64,000 nt of DNA, taken from Dolomitihabitans soli (GTDB taxonomy: Bacteria > Actinomycetota > Actinomycetes > Streptosporangiales > Streptosporangiaceae). Made by a program: the position numbers and the translations under genes. Location of the stretch: positions 1 to 64,000 of the forward strand of contig NZ_JAKNTW010000039.1 of the NCBI RefSeq assembly GCF_022213955.1. Reading direction: 5' to 3'. The notes beneath the pieces are model-generated. The model saw only the letters and a list, made by a program, of their open reading frames with translations. It did not search any database and was not told the origin of the DNA. Shown piece after piece: positions 9,149-17,181 of the stretch; positions within the stretch are counted from its first letter, which is position 1; the number at the start of each line of letters is the position of its first letter.

Positions 9149-10114
9149 TCAGTGGGTGTGGTCGCCGTGCTCTTCCGGGGCGGCCGGATCGGGCGTGATC
9201 TCGCCGGCGCGGACGGTGAAGGCCGCGGTGCGTACGGCTCCCGCGTGCCGGAAGTCGAGGAAGAGACGGTAGTCGCCGCGGCTGGGCACCTCCGCGTAGA
9301 AGGTGATCTCCGGGCCGGGCTTGGTCTTGCCGTCGCCGGGCTCCCCGTCGGGGTGCACGTGCAGGTAGGCGAGGTCACCGGCGCGCAGTGCGACCAGGTG
9401 GCCGTACGCGCCCAGGTAGGGCTGCAGGTCGGTGACCGGCTCGCCGTCCTTGGTGACCTTCAGGGTGAGCTTGCTCGACCGGCCGGGCACCAGATCGCCG
9501 CCGAGTTCGACGGTGTAGCCGTCGACGCTCGCCGTACGGTTCGCCTCGGGGAGCGATCGCGGCTGGTAGTCGCCCTCAGCGTACAGGTCGACGCCCAGGG
9601 TCAGGGCGGTCGCGCCCTGCGGGGCGAAGTCGGCGAACGCCCGGTACGTGCCCGCCTCGGGCAGGGTGAGCTTCACCGACCAGACGCCGTCGCCGGTCTG
9701 TTCGGGGTGTAGGTGCTGGAAGTCACGCAGTTCGCGGGAGACCACGATGAAATGGAGCTTCTTGTCGTGCTGCACCTTGTAGTCGGTCACGGGGGCCCCG
9801 TCGGGACCGGTCACGGTGAAGCGGAAGTCGGTCGGCTCGCCGGGCTTGATCTGCGTGGTGAGCGGGGTCAGGGTGTAGCCGTTCTGTGACACTTGAAGCC
9901 CTCCTGGGATCATTTCCTCCGGCTCATCGCCGGCGGCCGGGGGCTCACTGGTGTGCACGGAGTGCCCTGTGCCGGCCGTCTGACCGGCGTCGGCCGTACG
10001 ACCCGCGTCGGGCTGACCGCCGACGGGCCCCACCGCGTTGCCCACCCCGAGCGCACCGCCGAAGACCAGAGCCAGCCCGAGGGCGTACGCTCCGACCTTG
10101 GCCGCCGTGTTCAT
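9149..10114 (-). CDS. Secreted or membrane-anchored copper-operon protein, His-rich tail
   Basis: 321 aa. The start ATG 10114 overlaps the copZ stop by four bases, so translation is coupled. An N-terminal hydrophobic segment (YALGLALVFGGALGVGNAVG) acts as signal or anchor. Then comes a flexible G/T/A-rich linker with His, and from residue about 75 two Ig/cupredoxin-like beta domains rich in D/Y motifs (HLHPEQTGDGVW, YLHVHPDGEPGD). The C-terminus ends EEHGDHTH. Several His clusters (HDKKLHF, HLHPE, HVHPD, HGDHTH) suggest extracytoplasmic copper binding. I recognise it as a common partner of CopZ/CopA in actinobacteria but know of no defined activity; acceptance of copper exported by CopA is an inference. 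Confidence 0.8.
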   Translation of the reverse strand: MNTAAKVGAYALGLALVFGGALGVGNAVGPVGGQPDAGRTADAGQTAGTGHSVHTSEPPAAGDEPEEMIPGGLQVSQNGYTLTPLTTQIKPGEPTDFRFTVTGPDGAPVTDYKVQHDKKLHFIVVSRELRDFQHLHPEQTGDGVWSVKLTLPEAGTYRAFADFAPQGATALTLGVDLYAEGDYQPRSLPEANRTASVDGYTVELGGDLVPGRSSKLTLKVTKDGEPVTDLQPYLGAYGHLVALRAGDLAYLHVHPDGEPGDGKTKPGPEITFYAEVPSRGDYRLFLDFRHAGAVRTAAFTVRAGEITPDPAAPEEHGDHTH

Positions 10115-10320
10115 GGTGCCGCCACCTTGTATCCGGCCTCCTCGACGGCGGCGACGATCTTCTCCGCGTCGACGAGGCTCTCGCTGTCAACGGTCAGCAG
10201 GCCGGTGGCCAGATCGACCTCGACCCCGGTGACACCCGGAACCTCGCCGACCTCCTCCTTGACCGAGCTGACGCAGTGACCGCAGGTCATGCCCGTGACG
10301 GTGTAGGTGGTGATGCTCAT
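10111..10320 (-). CDS. copZ: Copper chaperone, CopZ-like HMA domain
   Basis: 69 aa: a single ferredoxin-fold heavy-metal domain with TGMTCGHC at residues 9-16, the Cu(I) ligands. ATG 10320 follows AGAGGAGTG and begins MSITTYTV, where homologues begin; an upstream in-frame start would give an unsupported extension. It would carry Cu(I) to CopA and possibly to CsoR. It lies 25 bp behind csoR and overlaps the next gene by four bases. Confidence 0.93.
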   Translation of the reverse strand: MSITTYTVTGMTCGHCVSSVKEEVGEVPGVTGVEVDLATGLLTVDSESLVDAEKIVAAVEEAGYKVAAP

Positions 10321-10345
10321 AACAATCACTCCTCTAGGTACGCAA

Positions 10346-10627
10346 TCAAGAACGGACAAGACGGGCGATGGCCTCGGAGGCTTCCTTGATCTTCGCCTCG
10401 GCCTCGGCCCCGCCCTTCGCGGTGGCGTCGGCCACGCAGTGGGCCATGTGCTCTTCGAGCATGGAGAGGGCGAAGGACTGCAACGCCCGGTTGGCCGCCG
10501 ACACCTGCGTCAGGACGTCGATGCAGTATTTGTCGTCTTCGACCATCCGCTGCAGGCCCCTGACCTGCCCTTCGATCCGTCGCAATCGCCGCAGATGGTC
10601 TTGCTGGTTCTCGGTGTATCCGGCCAT
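10346..10627 (-). CDS. csoR: Copper-sensing transcriptional repressor CsoR
   Basis: 93 aa, all-helical DUF156/CsoR fold. The Cu(I) ligand triad is visible: Cys in DDKYCIDVL and His/Cys in LEEHMAHCV (C-H-C fingerprint of copper-type CsoR, as opposed to the formaldehyde or nickel subtypes). ATG 10627 has GGGAGG eight bases upstream; an in-frame GTG at 10636 is less likely. It is first in the copper operon, so it should repress itself, copZ, the secreted protein and copA until Cu(I) binds. G/C-tract operators lie directly upstream. Confidence 0.93.
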   Translation of the reverse strand: MAGYTENQQDHLRRLRRIEGQVRGLQRMVEDDKYCIDVLTQVSAANRALQSFALSMLEEHMAHCVADATAKGGAEAEAKIKEASEAIARLVRS

Positions 10628-10664
10628 TCCACCCACCTCCCTGTCGTTTCCCAGGCTAACACCC

Positions 10665-10680
10665 TACCCCCCTAGGGTAT
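10665..10680 (-). promoter_or_regulatory. Candidate CsoR operator 1
   Basis: The minus strand reads ATACCCTAGGGGGGTA, an interrupted palindrome with the TACCC/GGGTA arms and central G-tract typical of CsoR boxes, 38 bp upstream of the csoR ATG. Confidence 0.6.
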
Positions 10681-10730
10681 TCCACCAGGTGTGGGATACC
10701 CTTGTGGAGTATCCTGAGACAGGAAGTTAA

Positions 10731-10748
10731 CATACCCCCGGGGGGTTA
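10731..10748 (-). promoter_or_regulatory. Candidate CsoR operator 2
   Basis: ATACCCCC followed by GGGGGGTTA (10732-10748) forms a near-perfect GC-tract palindrome of the same type as the site at 10665, 67 bp further from csoR and just beyond the end of the GNAT gene. Two spaced sites suggest cooperative or looped repression. Confidence 0.5.
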
Positions 10749-10752
10749 GCAA

Positions 10753-11310
10753 CTAGGCGGGATCCCAGTCGGCCCTGTCGATGGCGTACTCGACCTCGCC
10801 GTGCTCCGTGCCCTCGATGGGGTGCTCCCACTCCAGGTGGAAGGTCCGCACGAGACGCAGCCCCGCCTTCTCCATCACCCGTCTGGAGCCCAGGTTGACC
10901 GCCATCGTCTGCGCGGTCACCCGCCGCACGCCCAGCTCGGTGAACCCCTTGCGGATCAGCGCCCGCGACCCCTCGGTCCCGTAGCCCAGCCCCCAGGAGG
11001 ACCTGCGCAGCCGATAACCCAGCTCGGGCTCGTCAAGCGGAGCGCCCTCCGGCGGGCGGAAGTGGAACCAGCCGATGAACTCCCCGGTGGCCTTCTCCTG
11101 CGCCGCCCAGAAACCGTACCCCTCGAAACGCCGGTAGTAGGCGAGGAACGCCGGCAGCGTCTCGGCCTCGATCACGCCACGGTCGGCCGGCCTGCCGCCG
11201 TCGAGGAACCGCATGACGAGCGGATCGTCGTTCAGCTCGAACAGGTTGTCCACATCGGCCTCGGTGAACCGGCGCAACACCAGCCGATCCGTCTCCAGGA
11301 AGATCTCCAC
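10753..11310 (-). CDS. GNAT N-acetyltransferase (RimJ/RimL type)
   Basis: 185 aa from GTG 11310 (VEIFLETDRLVLRRF). The opening phrase ETDRLVLRRFTEADVDNL and the acetyl-CoA loop in SSWGLGYGTEGSRALI are typical of RimJ/RimL-like acetyltransferases, which acetylate ribosomal protein N-termini or small amines; the substrate cannot be read from sequence. It follows the kinase-like gene with only a 5-base gap, so the two are probably co-translated. Its 3' end touches candidate CsoR operator 2. Confidence 0.85.
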   Translation of the reverse strand: MEIFLETDRLVLRRFTEADVDNLFELNDDPLVMRFLDGGRPADRGVIEAETLPAFLAYYRRFEGYGFWAAQEKATGEFIGWFHFRPPEGAPLDEPELGYRLRRSSWGLGYGTEGSRALIRKGFTELGVRRVTAQTMAVNLGSRRVMEKAGLRLVRTFHLEWEHPIEGTEHGEVEYAIDRADWDPA

Positions 11311-11315
11311 CTGTC

Positions 11316-12002
11316 CTACCGTACGGCGGACCAGGCGCGCCGGAGGGCCTCGATCTCTTCGGGACCGCACTCCCTGGCGATGTACGGGATGTCCAGCACG
11401 TGACGCAGGCCCTCCTCGGGAATCCGGTCGCGGACCACCGAGGCGTCCCGCAGGATCTGCGCGTACAGCGCCTCGCCGTCCATGCAGAACACGTCGATGA
11501 CCGCGAGCCGCCCGTCGGCCGCCTGCCGTACGTTGCCCGGGTTCAGATCGATACCGTCCCACCAGGGCATCCGCGCGCGGTACTCGGCGTCGACGGCCAG
11601 CGCCTCCCGCCGCAGCCCGGCGAGGTCGCCCTCGTCGTCCCTGCCTTCGCGCCACCGCCGGGCCACCTCCGCGGCGTCCTGTTCCTTCGCCGGTGTGAGG
11701 AACTCCATCACGGTCAGCGAACCGCCGCCGTCGAGCGCGGCGACGAGGTCCATCCGCGGCAGGAACGGATGACCGGGGCAACGGCGGCAGAGCTCCACGA
11801 AGGCCGCGTACGCCGGGTCGAACGGGCACACCCGGGCCGCGAGCAGCCCATTCGGCGACCGCAGCCCGACGGCCCAGTCGCCCACGCCGGAGAGGGACCA
11901 ACCCAGCCCGATGAGATCGGTGATCACCCGGCGGTGGTCGGACGCGTCCCAGACACGGCCGAGCAACGGGGCGAGGTCCTGACCCCGGTGGTGAACTCCC
12001 AT
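11316..12002 (-). CDS. Kinase-fold (aminoglycoside phosphotransferase-like) protein of unknown substrate
   Basis: 228 aa. No catalytic HxD motif of classical form is present, but the segment MPWWDGIDLNPGNVRQAADG followed by LAVIDVFCMDG resembles the catalytic loop (D-x4-N) and the DFG-like metal site of the APH/protein-kinase superfamily. The N-terminus (VWDASDHRRVITDLI) gives no clear P-loop. It is probably a small-molecule kinase or a pseudokinase. It is transcribed with the downstream GNAT gene, a pairing that would suit modification of a common substrate, but that is inference. Confidence 0.6.
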   Translation of the reverse strand: MGVHHRGQDLAPLLGRVWDASDHRRVITDLIGLGWSLSGVGDWAVGLRSPNGLLAARVCPFDPAYAAFVELCRRCPGHPFLPRMDLVAALDGGGSLTVMEFLTPAKEQDAAEVARRWREGRDDEGDLAGLRREALAVDAEYRARMPWWDGIDLNPGNVRQAADGRLAVIDVFCMDGEALYAQILRDASVVRDRIPEEGLRHVLDIPYIARECGPEEIEALRRAWSAVR

Positions 12003-12114
12003 CCGGGCAGCCTACATAACGTCTCCCGGCCCGGCGCGCGCCTGATCGAACGAGTACGGCCTGGCGCTATGTTTCTACCCAGCGACTGGCGTTCCCCTTG
12101 AACCGGAGGCTGCG

Positions 12115-12900
12115 ATGAGTTACCCGGGTCCCGGCCGGCAACCCTCAGGTCCGGCCCCTGGCCAGGGCGGACACGGTCACCCTGCACCGAACGGCCAGCC
12201 TCCGCCGCCCTACGGCCAGCCTTCACCGTACGGCCAGCCCTCGCCATACGGGCAACCATCGCCCCACCATCACCAGCAGCAGCCACCACCACCACCGCAC
12301 GGCCAACCTTCCCCCTATGGCCAACCTTCGCCATACGGACAACCCTCGCCGTACGGGCAACCTGGGGCATACGGGCAGCCAGGGGCATACGGGCAGCCCT
12401 CGCCGTACGGACAGCAACCGGGTCCGTACGGACATCCGCCGCAGCAGGGCTACGGTCCGCCGGCCGGGAAGCCCAGCACGGTGCCGGTCTACATCGCGGT
12501 GCTGCTGTTCGGGTTGTGCGCCGTGGTGTCGTTCATCTTCGCGATCATCACCTGGGACGGCACCTCAAGGAACCTCGAGGTCACCACCGCTGTCATCGGC
12601 ATGGCCGTCACCCACTACATCACCGGCAACATCGACTTCGCGATCTCGGCGACCCTGACGGTCGCCTGCACGGTCGCCCTGTTCGCCGTTCTGCTCGCGT
12701 TCCGGCTCGGCTTCGCCCGGTGGGTGCTGGCGTTCGTCGGCGGCGTGGTGATCGCCTACTACCTCTACGCGCTCCTCTATGTGCTGATCAACGGCGGCGG
12801 CGGGTTCGTCGTCCTGCTCGCGCTGTCGCTCGTCCTGTGGATCAGCGCCGTCGTCACGGTGCTCCTCCCAGCGGTCGGCAGAGGCCTCCGCGGGCGTTGA
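12115..12900 (+). CDS. Membrane protein with Pro/Gly/Gln/Tyr repeat tail
   Basis: 261 aa from ATG 12115, with GGAGG six bases upstream. Residues 1-120 are a cytoplasmic low-complexity tail built of about a dozen [12 protein letters not shown] units plus a polyproline run. Residues about 125-255 hold four transmembrane helices ([20 protein letters not shown], then three more). I do not recognise a specific family; such YGQP tails are common on actinomycete membrane proteins and may mediate protein clustering. It is a single gene facing the IclR gene in tandem. Confidence 0.75.
   Translation: MSYPGPGRQPSGPAPGQGGHGHPAPNGQPPPPYGQPSPYGQPSPYGQPSPHHHQQQPPPPPHGQPSPYGQPSPYGQPSPYGQPGAYGQPGAYGQPSPYGQQPGPYGHPPQQGYGPPAGKPSTVPVYIAVLLFGLCAVVSFIFAIITWDGTSRNLEVTTAVIGMAVTHYITGNIDFAISATLTVACTVALFAVLLAFRLGFARWVLAFVGGVVIAYYLYALLYVLINGGGGFVVLLALSLVLWISAVVTVLLPAVGRGLRGR
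12205..12425 (+). repeat. Short tandem coding repeats (YGQPSP units)
   Basis: Repeated 18-bp-scale units of the type TACGGCCAGCCTTCACCG or TACGGGCAACCCTCGCCG with drifting synonymous changes, interrupted by a His/Gln/Pro-rich block at about 12265-12300. This is coding low complexity and not a CRISPR array; no spacers of constant length are present. Confidence 0.7.
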
Positions 12901-12940
12901 TTTAGACTGGGCACTCCCGGTGAATGGAGTTCGATTCCTG

Positions 12941-13711
12941 ATGAGCAAGTCTCCGAGCTATCTCGGTCGCATGCTGGGGCTGCTGGAGTTCGTCGCGACG
13001 CAGGACGGTTCCGCCGCGCTGGCCTCCGAAGCGGCCCAGCGGCTCGACATGCCGTTGTCGACCGCCGCCCGCCAGGTGACCCTGCTCGAAGAACTCGGTT
13101 TCGTACGGCGGAGCCAGGACGGCGCGCTGATGCCGGGGCCGCGCCTGTTCAGGATGGCGCTGTGCACCGTCGCGCAGCTGCCGCGTGACGAGGGCCTGCG
13201 TACGGCGGTGCGCACGCTCGCGCTGGAGACCGGCGAGAGTGTGAGCGCCGGGGTGCTCGTCGGCGCGGAGATCATGCTGGTGGCCAGACAGGAGTCCGCC
13301 CATCCGCTGCGGATCGCCGCCCAGGTGGGCGACCTGGTCACGGCGCACAACTCGGCGATGGGCAAGGCCGTACTCGCCAATCTGCCGCGCCCCCGCCAGC
13401 TCGCCCTGCTGCGCGCCTCGCTCGGCGCCGCGGCAGGCCACGCGGAAAGCGAAGCGGAGGAGACGCTCGACGGCCTCGCCGCCGAACTGGACGAGGTGCG
13501 CAAGTACGGCTACGCGGTCGACGAGGAGACCTACCATCCGGGGCAGCGCTGCCGGGCGGCGGCGATCCCCGACTCCCGGGGCAACGCGTACATGGCGATC
13601 TCGGTGGCCGGGCCGACTGTCAGGTTCACCGCGGAGCACGCGCGGGCCTGCCTGCCCGCGCTGCTCGCCGCGGTCAACGAGCTGTCGCCGTGGCTGACGG
13701 GCGACCGCTGA
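12941..13711 (+). CDS. IclR-family transcriptional regulator
   Basis: 256 aa from ATG 12941 (MSKSPSYLGRML). Residues 1-65 form the winged-helix domain (ASEAAQRLDMPLSTAARQVTLLEELGFVRR), followed by the GAF-like effector domain with the family features MGKAVLANLP and the cysteine/serine-lined loop near PGQRCRAAAIPDSRG. IclR regulators usually control the degradation of small organic acids or aromatics. Its 3' end overlaps the convergent class III aminotransferase gene by 38 bp, so transcription of the two may interfere. An upstream in-frame ATG (12920) is a weaker start. Confidence 0.9.
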   Translation: MSKSPSYLGRMLGLLEFVATQDGSAALASEAAQRLDMPLSTAARQVTLLEELGFVRRSQDGALMPGPRLFRMALCTVAQLPRDEGLRTAVRTLALETGESVSAGVLVGAEIMLVARQESAHPLRIAAQVGDLVTAHNSAMGKAVLANLPRPRQLALLRASLGAAAGHAESEAEETLDGLAAELDEVRKYGYAVDEETYHPGQRCRAAAIPDSRGNAYMAISVAGPTVRFTAEHARACLPALLAAVNELSPWLTGDR

Positions 13712-14987
13712 AGGACGCCTCCGCGGCGTCGAGCAGCAGGTCGACGTCGGCCTCGGTGTGGGCCGCCGACAGCGCGCAGTGCAGCAGCGGCTTCTCCACG
13801 ATCAGGATGCCGCGCTCGACGGTCTCGGCGAGGAGCGCCGCGTACCTGGTCGCGTCCGTCGCCGTCGCCGTCCGGTAGTCGTCCACCGGCTCGGCGGTGA
13901 AGTACGGCTGGAAGTGCCCGCCGCCCCCCGCCAGCCGCGCCGGGACGCCGTGCGCGGACGCGCGCCGCTCGAAGCCCTCACGCAGCCGGTCGGTCAGCTG
14001 GACGAGGTGGCCGTGCACGGACCCGTCCCGCAGCGCGGTCAGCGAGGCCGTCACCGCGGCCATCGCCACCGCGTGCCCGTTGTAGGTGCCGACCCAGCCC
14101 ACCGGGCCGCCCGCGGTGGGATCGGTGGACGCGATCAGCGCCGGGTCGCCCTCGACGGCGGCCACCGGGTAACCGTTCGCGATCGCCTTGCCGAAGAGCG
14201 TGAGGTCGGCTCGCACGCCGTACAGTTCACGCGCCCCGCCGGGGGCCACCCGGAAGCCGGTCAGCAGCTCGTCGAAGACCAGCACGATCCCCAGTTCGGC
14301 GGTCACCTCGCGGAGTCGCCGGAGGTAGCCGGGCGTGGCGGGGACATAACCGATGTCGATCAGCACCGGCTCGACGAACACCGCGGCCAACCGGTCGGCG
14401 TTCCGCCGCAGCAGGGCCTCGGTGCCGTCGGCGTCGTTGAACGGCAGGACCAGGGTGTCGGCCGCGTCGGGCGCGAGCCCCGCGGACGAGGGCACGGCCG
14501 CCGGGGCACCGGTGGGCCCCCACTGGGCCGGCGGCGGCCAGGTCGACACCCACAGCGGGTCGGACCAGCCGTGGTAGGACGACTCGGCCTTGGCGACCGC
14601 CGGACGCCCGGTGGCGTGCCTGGCGATGGCGAGGGCGTGCATCGCCGCCTCGGTGCCGGTGTTCGCGAACCGCACGGAACCGCAGCCGGGCACGATCTCG
14701 GCGAGCAGTTCCACGGCCTCGACCGCCGCCGCCGTCTCCGAGCCCGTGGTGACGCCCGAGCTCACCGCCGCGTGCACCGCCTCCTGCACCCCCGGATGCG
14801 CGTGCCCGAGGATCACCGAGGCGTTGCCCATCGTGCAGTCGAGCCAGCGCCGGCCGTCCACGTCCCAGAGATGGGCGCCCTCGGCCCGCGCCGCGAACAC
14901 CGGGTGCGGGGCACGCAGCCGCGAGTTGGAGTGCACGCCTCCGGGCACCCGTCGCTTCGCCCGCTCGAACAGCTCGGTTGATCGCAC
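13674..14987 (-). CDS. Class III PLP-dependent aminotransferase, glutamate-1-semialdehyde aminotransferase-like
   Basis: 437 aa from GTG 14987. Class III features are clear: LRAPHPVF and GHAHPGVQEAV in the N-terminal region, the phosphate-binding FANTGTEAAMHALAIAR, the aspartate of VFDELLTGFR, and the PLP lysine in TLFGKAIANGYPVAAV (about residue 270). The protein resembles GSA aminomutase in architecture but is unlikely to be hemL: there are no heme genes nearby and an IclR gene is convergent. A transaminase for a specialised amino acid or amine is more likely. A 13-bp palindrome lies just upstream (15005-15017). Confidence 0.85.
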   Translation of the reverse strand: MRSTELFERAKRRVPGGVHSNSRLRAPHPVFAARAEGAHLWDVDGRRWLDCTMGNASVILGHAHPGVQEAVHAAVSSGVTTGSETAAAVEAVELLAEIVPGCGSVRFANTGTEAAMHALAIARHATGRPAVAKAESSYHGWSDPLWVSTWPPPAQWGPTGAPAAVPSSAGLAPDAADTLVLPFNDADGTEALLRRNADRLAAVFVEPVLIDIGYVPATPGYLRRLREVTAELGIVLVFDELLTGFRVAPGGARELYGVRADLTLFGKAIANGYPVAAVEGDPALIASTDPTAGGPVGWVGTYNGHAVAMAAVTASLTALRDGSVHGHLVQLTDRLREGFERRASAHGVPARLAGGGGHFQPYFTAEPVDDYRTATATDATRYAALLAETVERGILIVEKPLLHCALSAAHTEADVDLLLDAAEASFSGRPSATATAR

Positions 14988-15004
14988 ACCCGGCCCCTAG
15001 CTCT

Positions 15005-15017
15005 CACTCAGTGAGTG
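15005..15017 (-). promoter_or_regulatory. 13-bp palindrome upstream of the aminotransferase gene
   Basis: CACTCA-G-TGAGTG, perfect, 18-30 bp upstream of the GTG start at 14987. The position suits an operator over the start region; the IclR protein encoded next door is a candidate binder, without direct evidence. The rest of 15018-15228 shows no gene. Confidence 0.45.
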
Positions 15018-15228
15018 TCTAATCCCAACAGTCGGTTCGAGGTTAGGCGGCACGCGGGGGCTCTTGTCAACCAGGCCGCGACATGTCGGGGCTGGATTGC
15101 CGGGCAACTCAGGCGAAGGCCCCACTTTTTGAAATGTCACGCCTTGGTAGCAAATTTCCGTATAGCTGGATTGGCGGCGGCGGTGAACCCAGATTGACAG
15201 GCATGTCCTGTGACACACGGAGGTCTAT

Positions 15229-16947
15229 GTGAAACGCACCATGGTCATCGGTGCCGCAGCCGTACTCGCCCTCACCACGGTGGTGACCCCGGCTCAGGCT
15301 CAGCGTGTCTCCCAGGAGACCGAGTACGTCGTCCTGTACAAGGAAGGCGCCGACGCGGCTCAGGCCAAACAGGCCATCCAGGCCGCGGGCGGCACCGTCG
15401 TCAAAGAGAACACCGCCGTCGGCCTGGCCACGATCTCGACCACCAACGCCGACTTCGTGAGCGCGGTACAGGGGAACGCCACGATCGACGGCGTCGCGCA
15501 CAACCGGACCATCGGCAACGTGCCCCCCGAGGCACGCTCGACCGGCGCGGCGCGCAAGGCCATCGCGAACCGGGCCGTGGAGAAGGAGGGCCGCGGCGCT
15601 CCCGCCGCCGCCACCAAGCACGGGAAGCCGAAGCCCAAGGCGGAGCCGCTGTCGGAGCTGCAGTGGGACATGAAGCAGATCAACGCGACCGTCGACGGCT
15701 CGTACAAGCACAACCAGGGTGACCCCGGCGTACTCGTCGGCATCCTGGACACCGGCGTGGACGGCTCGCATCCCGACATCGCGCCCAACTTCAACCGCGC
15801 CCTGAGCCGCAACTTCACCGTCGACGTCCCGGCGGACGCCGACGGCGCCGAAGTCGACGGTCCCTGCGCGGACGAGCCCGACCAGTCCTGCAACGACCCC
15901 GCCGACGTCGACGAGAACGACCACGGCACCCACGTGGCCTCCTCGATCGCCTCGCCGATCAACCAGCTCGGCACGTCCGGCGTGGCCCCCAAGGTGTCCA
16001 TCGTCAACCTCCGGGCGGGCCAGGACTCCGGCTACTTCTTCCTGCAGCCCAGCGTGGACGCCCTGACCTACGCCGGTGACGTGGGCGTCGACGTGGTCAA
16101 CATGAGCTACTACATCGACCCGTGGCTCTTCAACTGCACCGACAACCCGGCCGACTCCCCCGCGGACCGGATCGAGCAGGGCATCATCATCAAGGCCGCC
16201 CAGCGGGCCCTCGACTACGCCCACCGGAAGGGCGTCACCCTGGTCGCCGCGGCAGGCAACGGCGCGACCGACTACACCAAGACACTCACCGACGCCTCCA
16301 GCCCCGACTTCGCCAGCGTGCCCGGCGAGGCCGCCTACGAGCGCACCATCTCGCCGAACTGCATCTCGATGCCGAGCGAGGGCAACCACGTGATCTCGGT
16401 CTCCTCGACGGGCATCAGCAAGCGCAAGTCGTACTTCTCCGACTACGGCAATGGTTACGTCGATGTCGCCTCCCCCGGCGGCGACGCCTACGACACCCCC
16501 GGCAACACCCGGGACATCACCAAGGCCACCCTCGCCGCCTACCCCAAGGCCCTGGCCGAGGCGCGCGGCGAGCTGAACGCCGACGGCACCCCCAACGTCG
16601 AGTACCTGGTCCGTGACTGCAAGGGCGACGTCTGCGCCTACTACCAGTTCATCCAGGGCACCTCGATGGCCTCACCCCGCGCCGCCGGCGTGGCCGCCCT
16701 GATCGTCAGCAAGTACGGCCAGCGCGACCGCCACCACGGCGGCAAGACCCTCAACCCGGCCGTCGTCGGGACGGTCCTGGCGGCCACCGCCAGCAAGACC
16801 TCCTGCCCCACTCCCCCCGCCCACACCTACACCCGTCACCTGCCCACCGGGGCGACGGTGACCGCCACCCACCTGTGCGAGGGCAACACCCTGCGCAACG
16901 GCTTCTACGGCCACGGCATCGTCGACGCCCTCCGCGCCGGCCGCTGA
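15229..16947 (+). CDS. Secreted subtilisin-like serine protease (S8)
   Basis: 572 aa. GTG 15229 follows CGGAGG by seven bases and opens a signal peptide (KRTMVIGAAAVLALTTVV, ending AQAQ). An I9-like propeptide (TEYVVLYKEGADAAQAKQAI) precedes a basic linker. The catalytic triad is Asp in GILDTGVDGSHPDI, His in NDHGTHVASSIA and Ser in GTSMASPRAAG. Extra cysteine pairs (CADEPDQSC, CKGDVC, C-terminal CPTP/HLCEG) suggest disulfides in the secreted enzyme. It is a single gene with a strong terminator. Confidence 0.93.
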   Translation: MKRTMVIGAAAVLALTTVVTPAQAQRVSQETEYVVLYKEGADAAQAKQAIQAAGGTVVKENTAVGLATISTTNADFVSAVQGNATIDGVAHNRTIGNVPPEARSTGAARKAIANRAVEKEGRGAPAAATKHGKPKPKAEPLSELQWDMKQINATVDGSYKHNQGDPGVLVGILDTGVDGSHPDIAPNFNRALSRNFTVDVPADADGAEVDGPCADEPDQSCNDPADVDENDHGTHVASSIASPINQLGTSGVAPKVSIVNLRAGQDSGYFFLQPSVDALTYAGDVGVDVVNMSYYIDPWLFNCTDNPADSPADRIEQGIIIKAAQRALDYAHRKGVTLVAAAGNGATDYTKTLTDASSPDFASVPGEAAYERTISPNCISMPSEGNHVISVSSTGISKRKSYFSDYGNGYVDVASPGGDAYDTPGNTRDITKATLAAYPKALAEARGELNADGTPNVEYLVRDCKGDVCAYYQFIQGTSMASPRAAGVAALIVSKYGQRDRHHGGKTLNPAVVGTVLAATASKTSCPTPPAHTYTRHLPTGATVTATHLCEGNTLRNGFYGHGIVDALRAGR

Positions 16948-16954
16948 CCCCACC

Positions 16955-16984
16955 GGCCCCCGCAGCCTGCGGGGGCCGCCTTTT
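16955..16984 (+). terminator. Rho-independent terminator after the subtilase gene
   Basis: Arms GGCCCCCGCAG (16955-16965) and CTGCGGGGGCC (16967-16977) followed by a short T-run (TTTT at 16981), starting 8 bp beyond the stop codon. It is one of the most canonical terminators in the window. Confidence 0.85.
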
Positions 16985-17090
16985 CCTGTACGGCCCGCCA
17001 CCCCGGCGCCATTCGCCGTAGCCACCGGGCGTCCGTGGGCACATGGCACTCCAGCGCCCGTGGCCGGGCACCGTAACACCCCGGCCGCCG

Positions 17091-17152
17091 GCCATCTCCG
17101 CTGGTTTCTTGGCCGAGCACCGAACAATCCGCCGCCAAGCCATCTCCGCTGG
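17091..17152. repeat. Imperfect 48-bp-spaced repeat in intergenic DNA
   Basis: GCCATCTCCGCTGG occurs at 17091-17104 and again at 17139-17152, each followed by a T/C-rich stretch. It lies between the subtilase terminator and the end of the VTC gene, a 200-bp stretch where I see no gene. Confidence 0.45.
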
Positions 17153-17181
17153 CTTCCCGTGGCCACCACCCAACCGGCGCC

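Noticed and set aside
12205-12425. Tandem repeats that could suggest a CRISPR array
   Set aside because: The units are coding (YGQPSP), of variable length, and without unique spacers; no cas genes are nearby.
12915-12945. GGAGTTCGATTCCTG resembling a tRNA T-arm
   Set aside because: No matching acceptor or anticodon arms are found around it; it lies in the leader of the IclR gene.
13674-14987. Naming the class III aminotransferase hemL
   Set aside because: No heme-synthesis genes adjoin it and the neighbourhood (IclR, palindrome) points to specialised metabolism; the fold alone does not prove GSA aminomutase activity.
15109-16389. 426-codon open frame on the minus strand
   Set aside because: Antisense to the subtilase gene, whose catalytic triad is intact.
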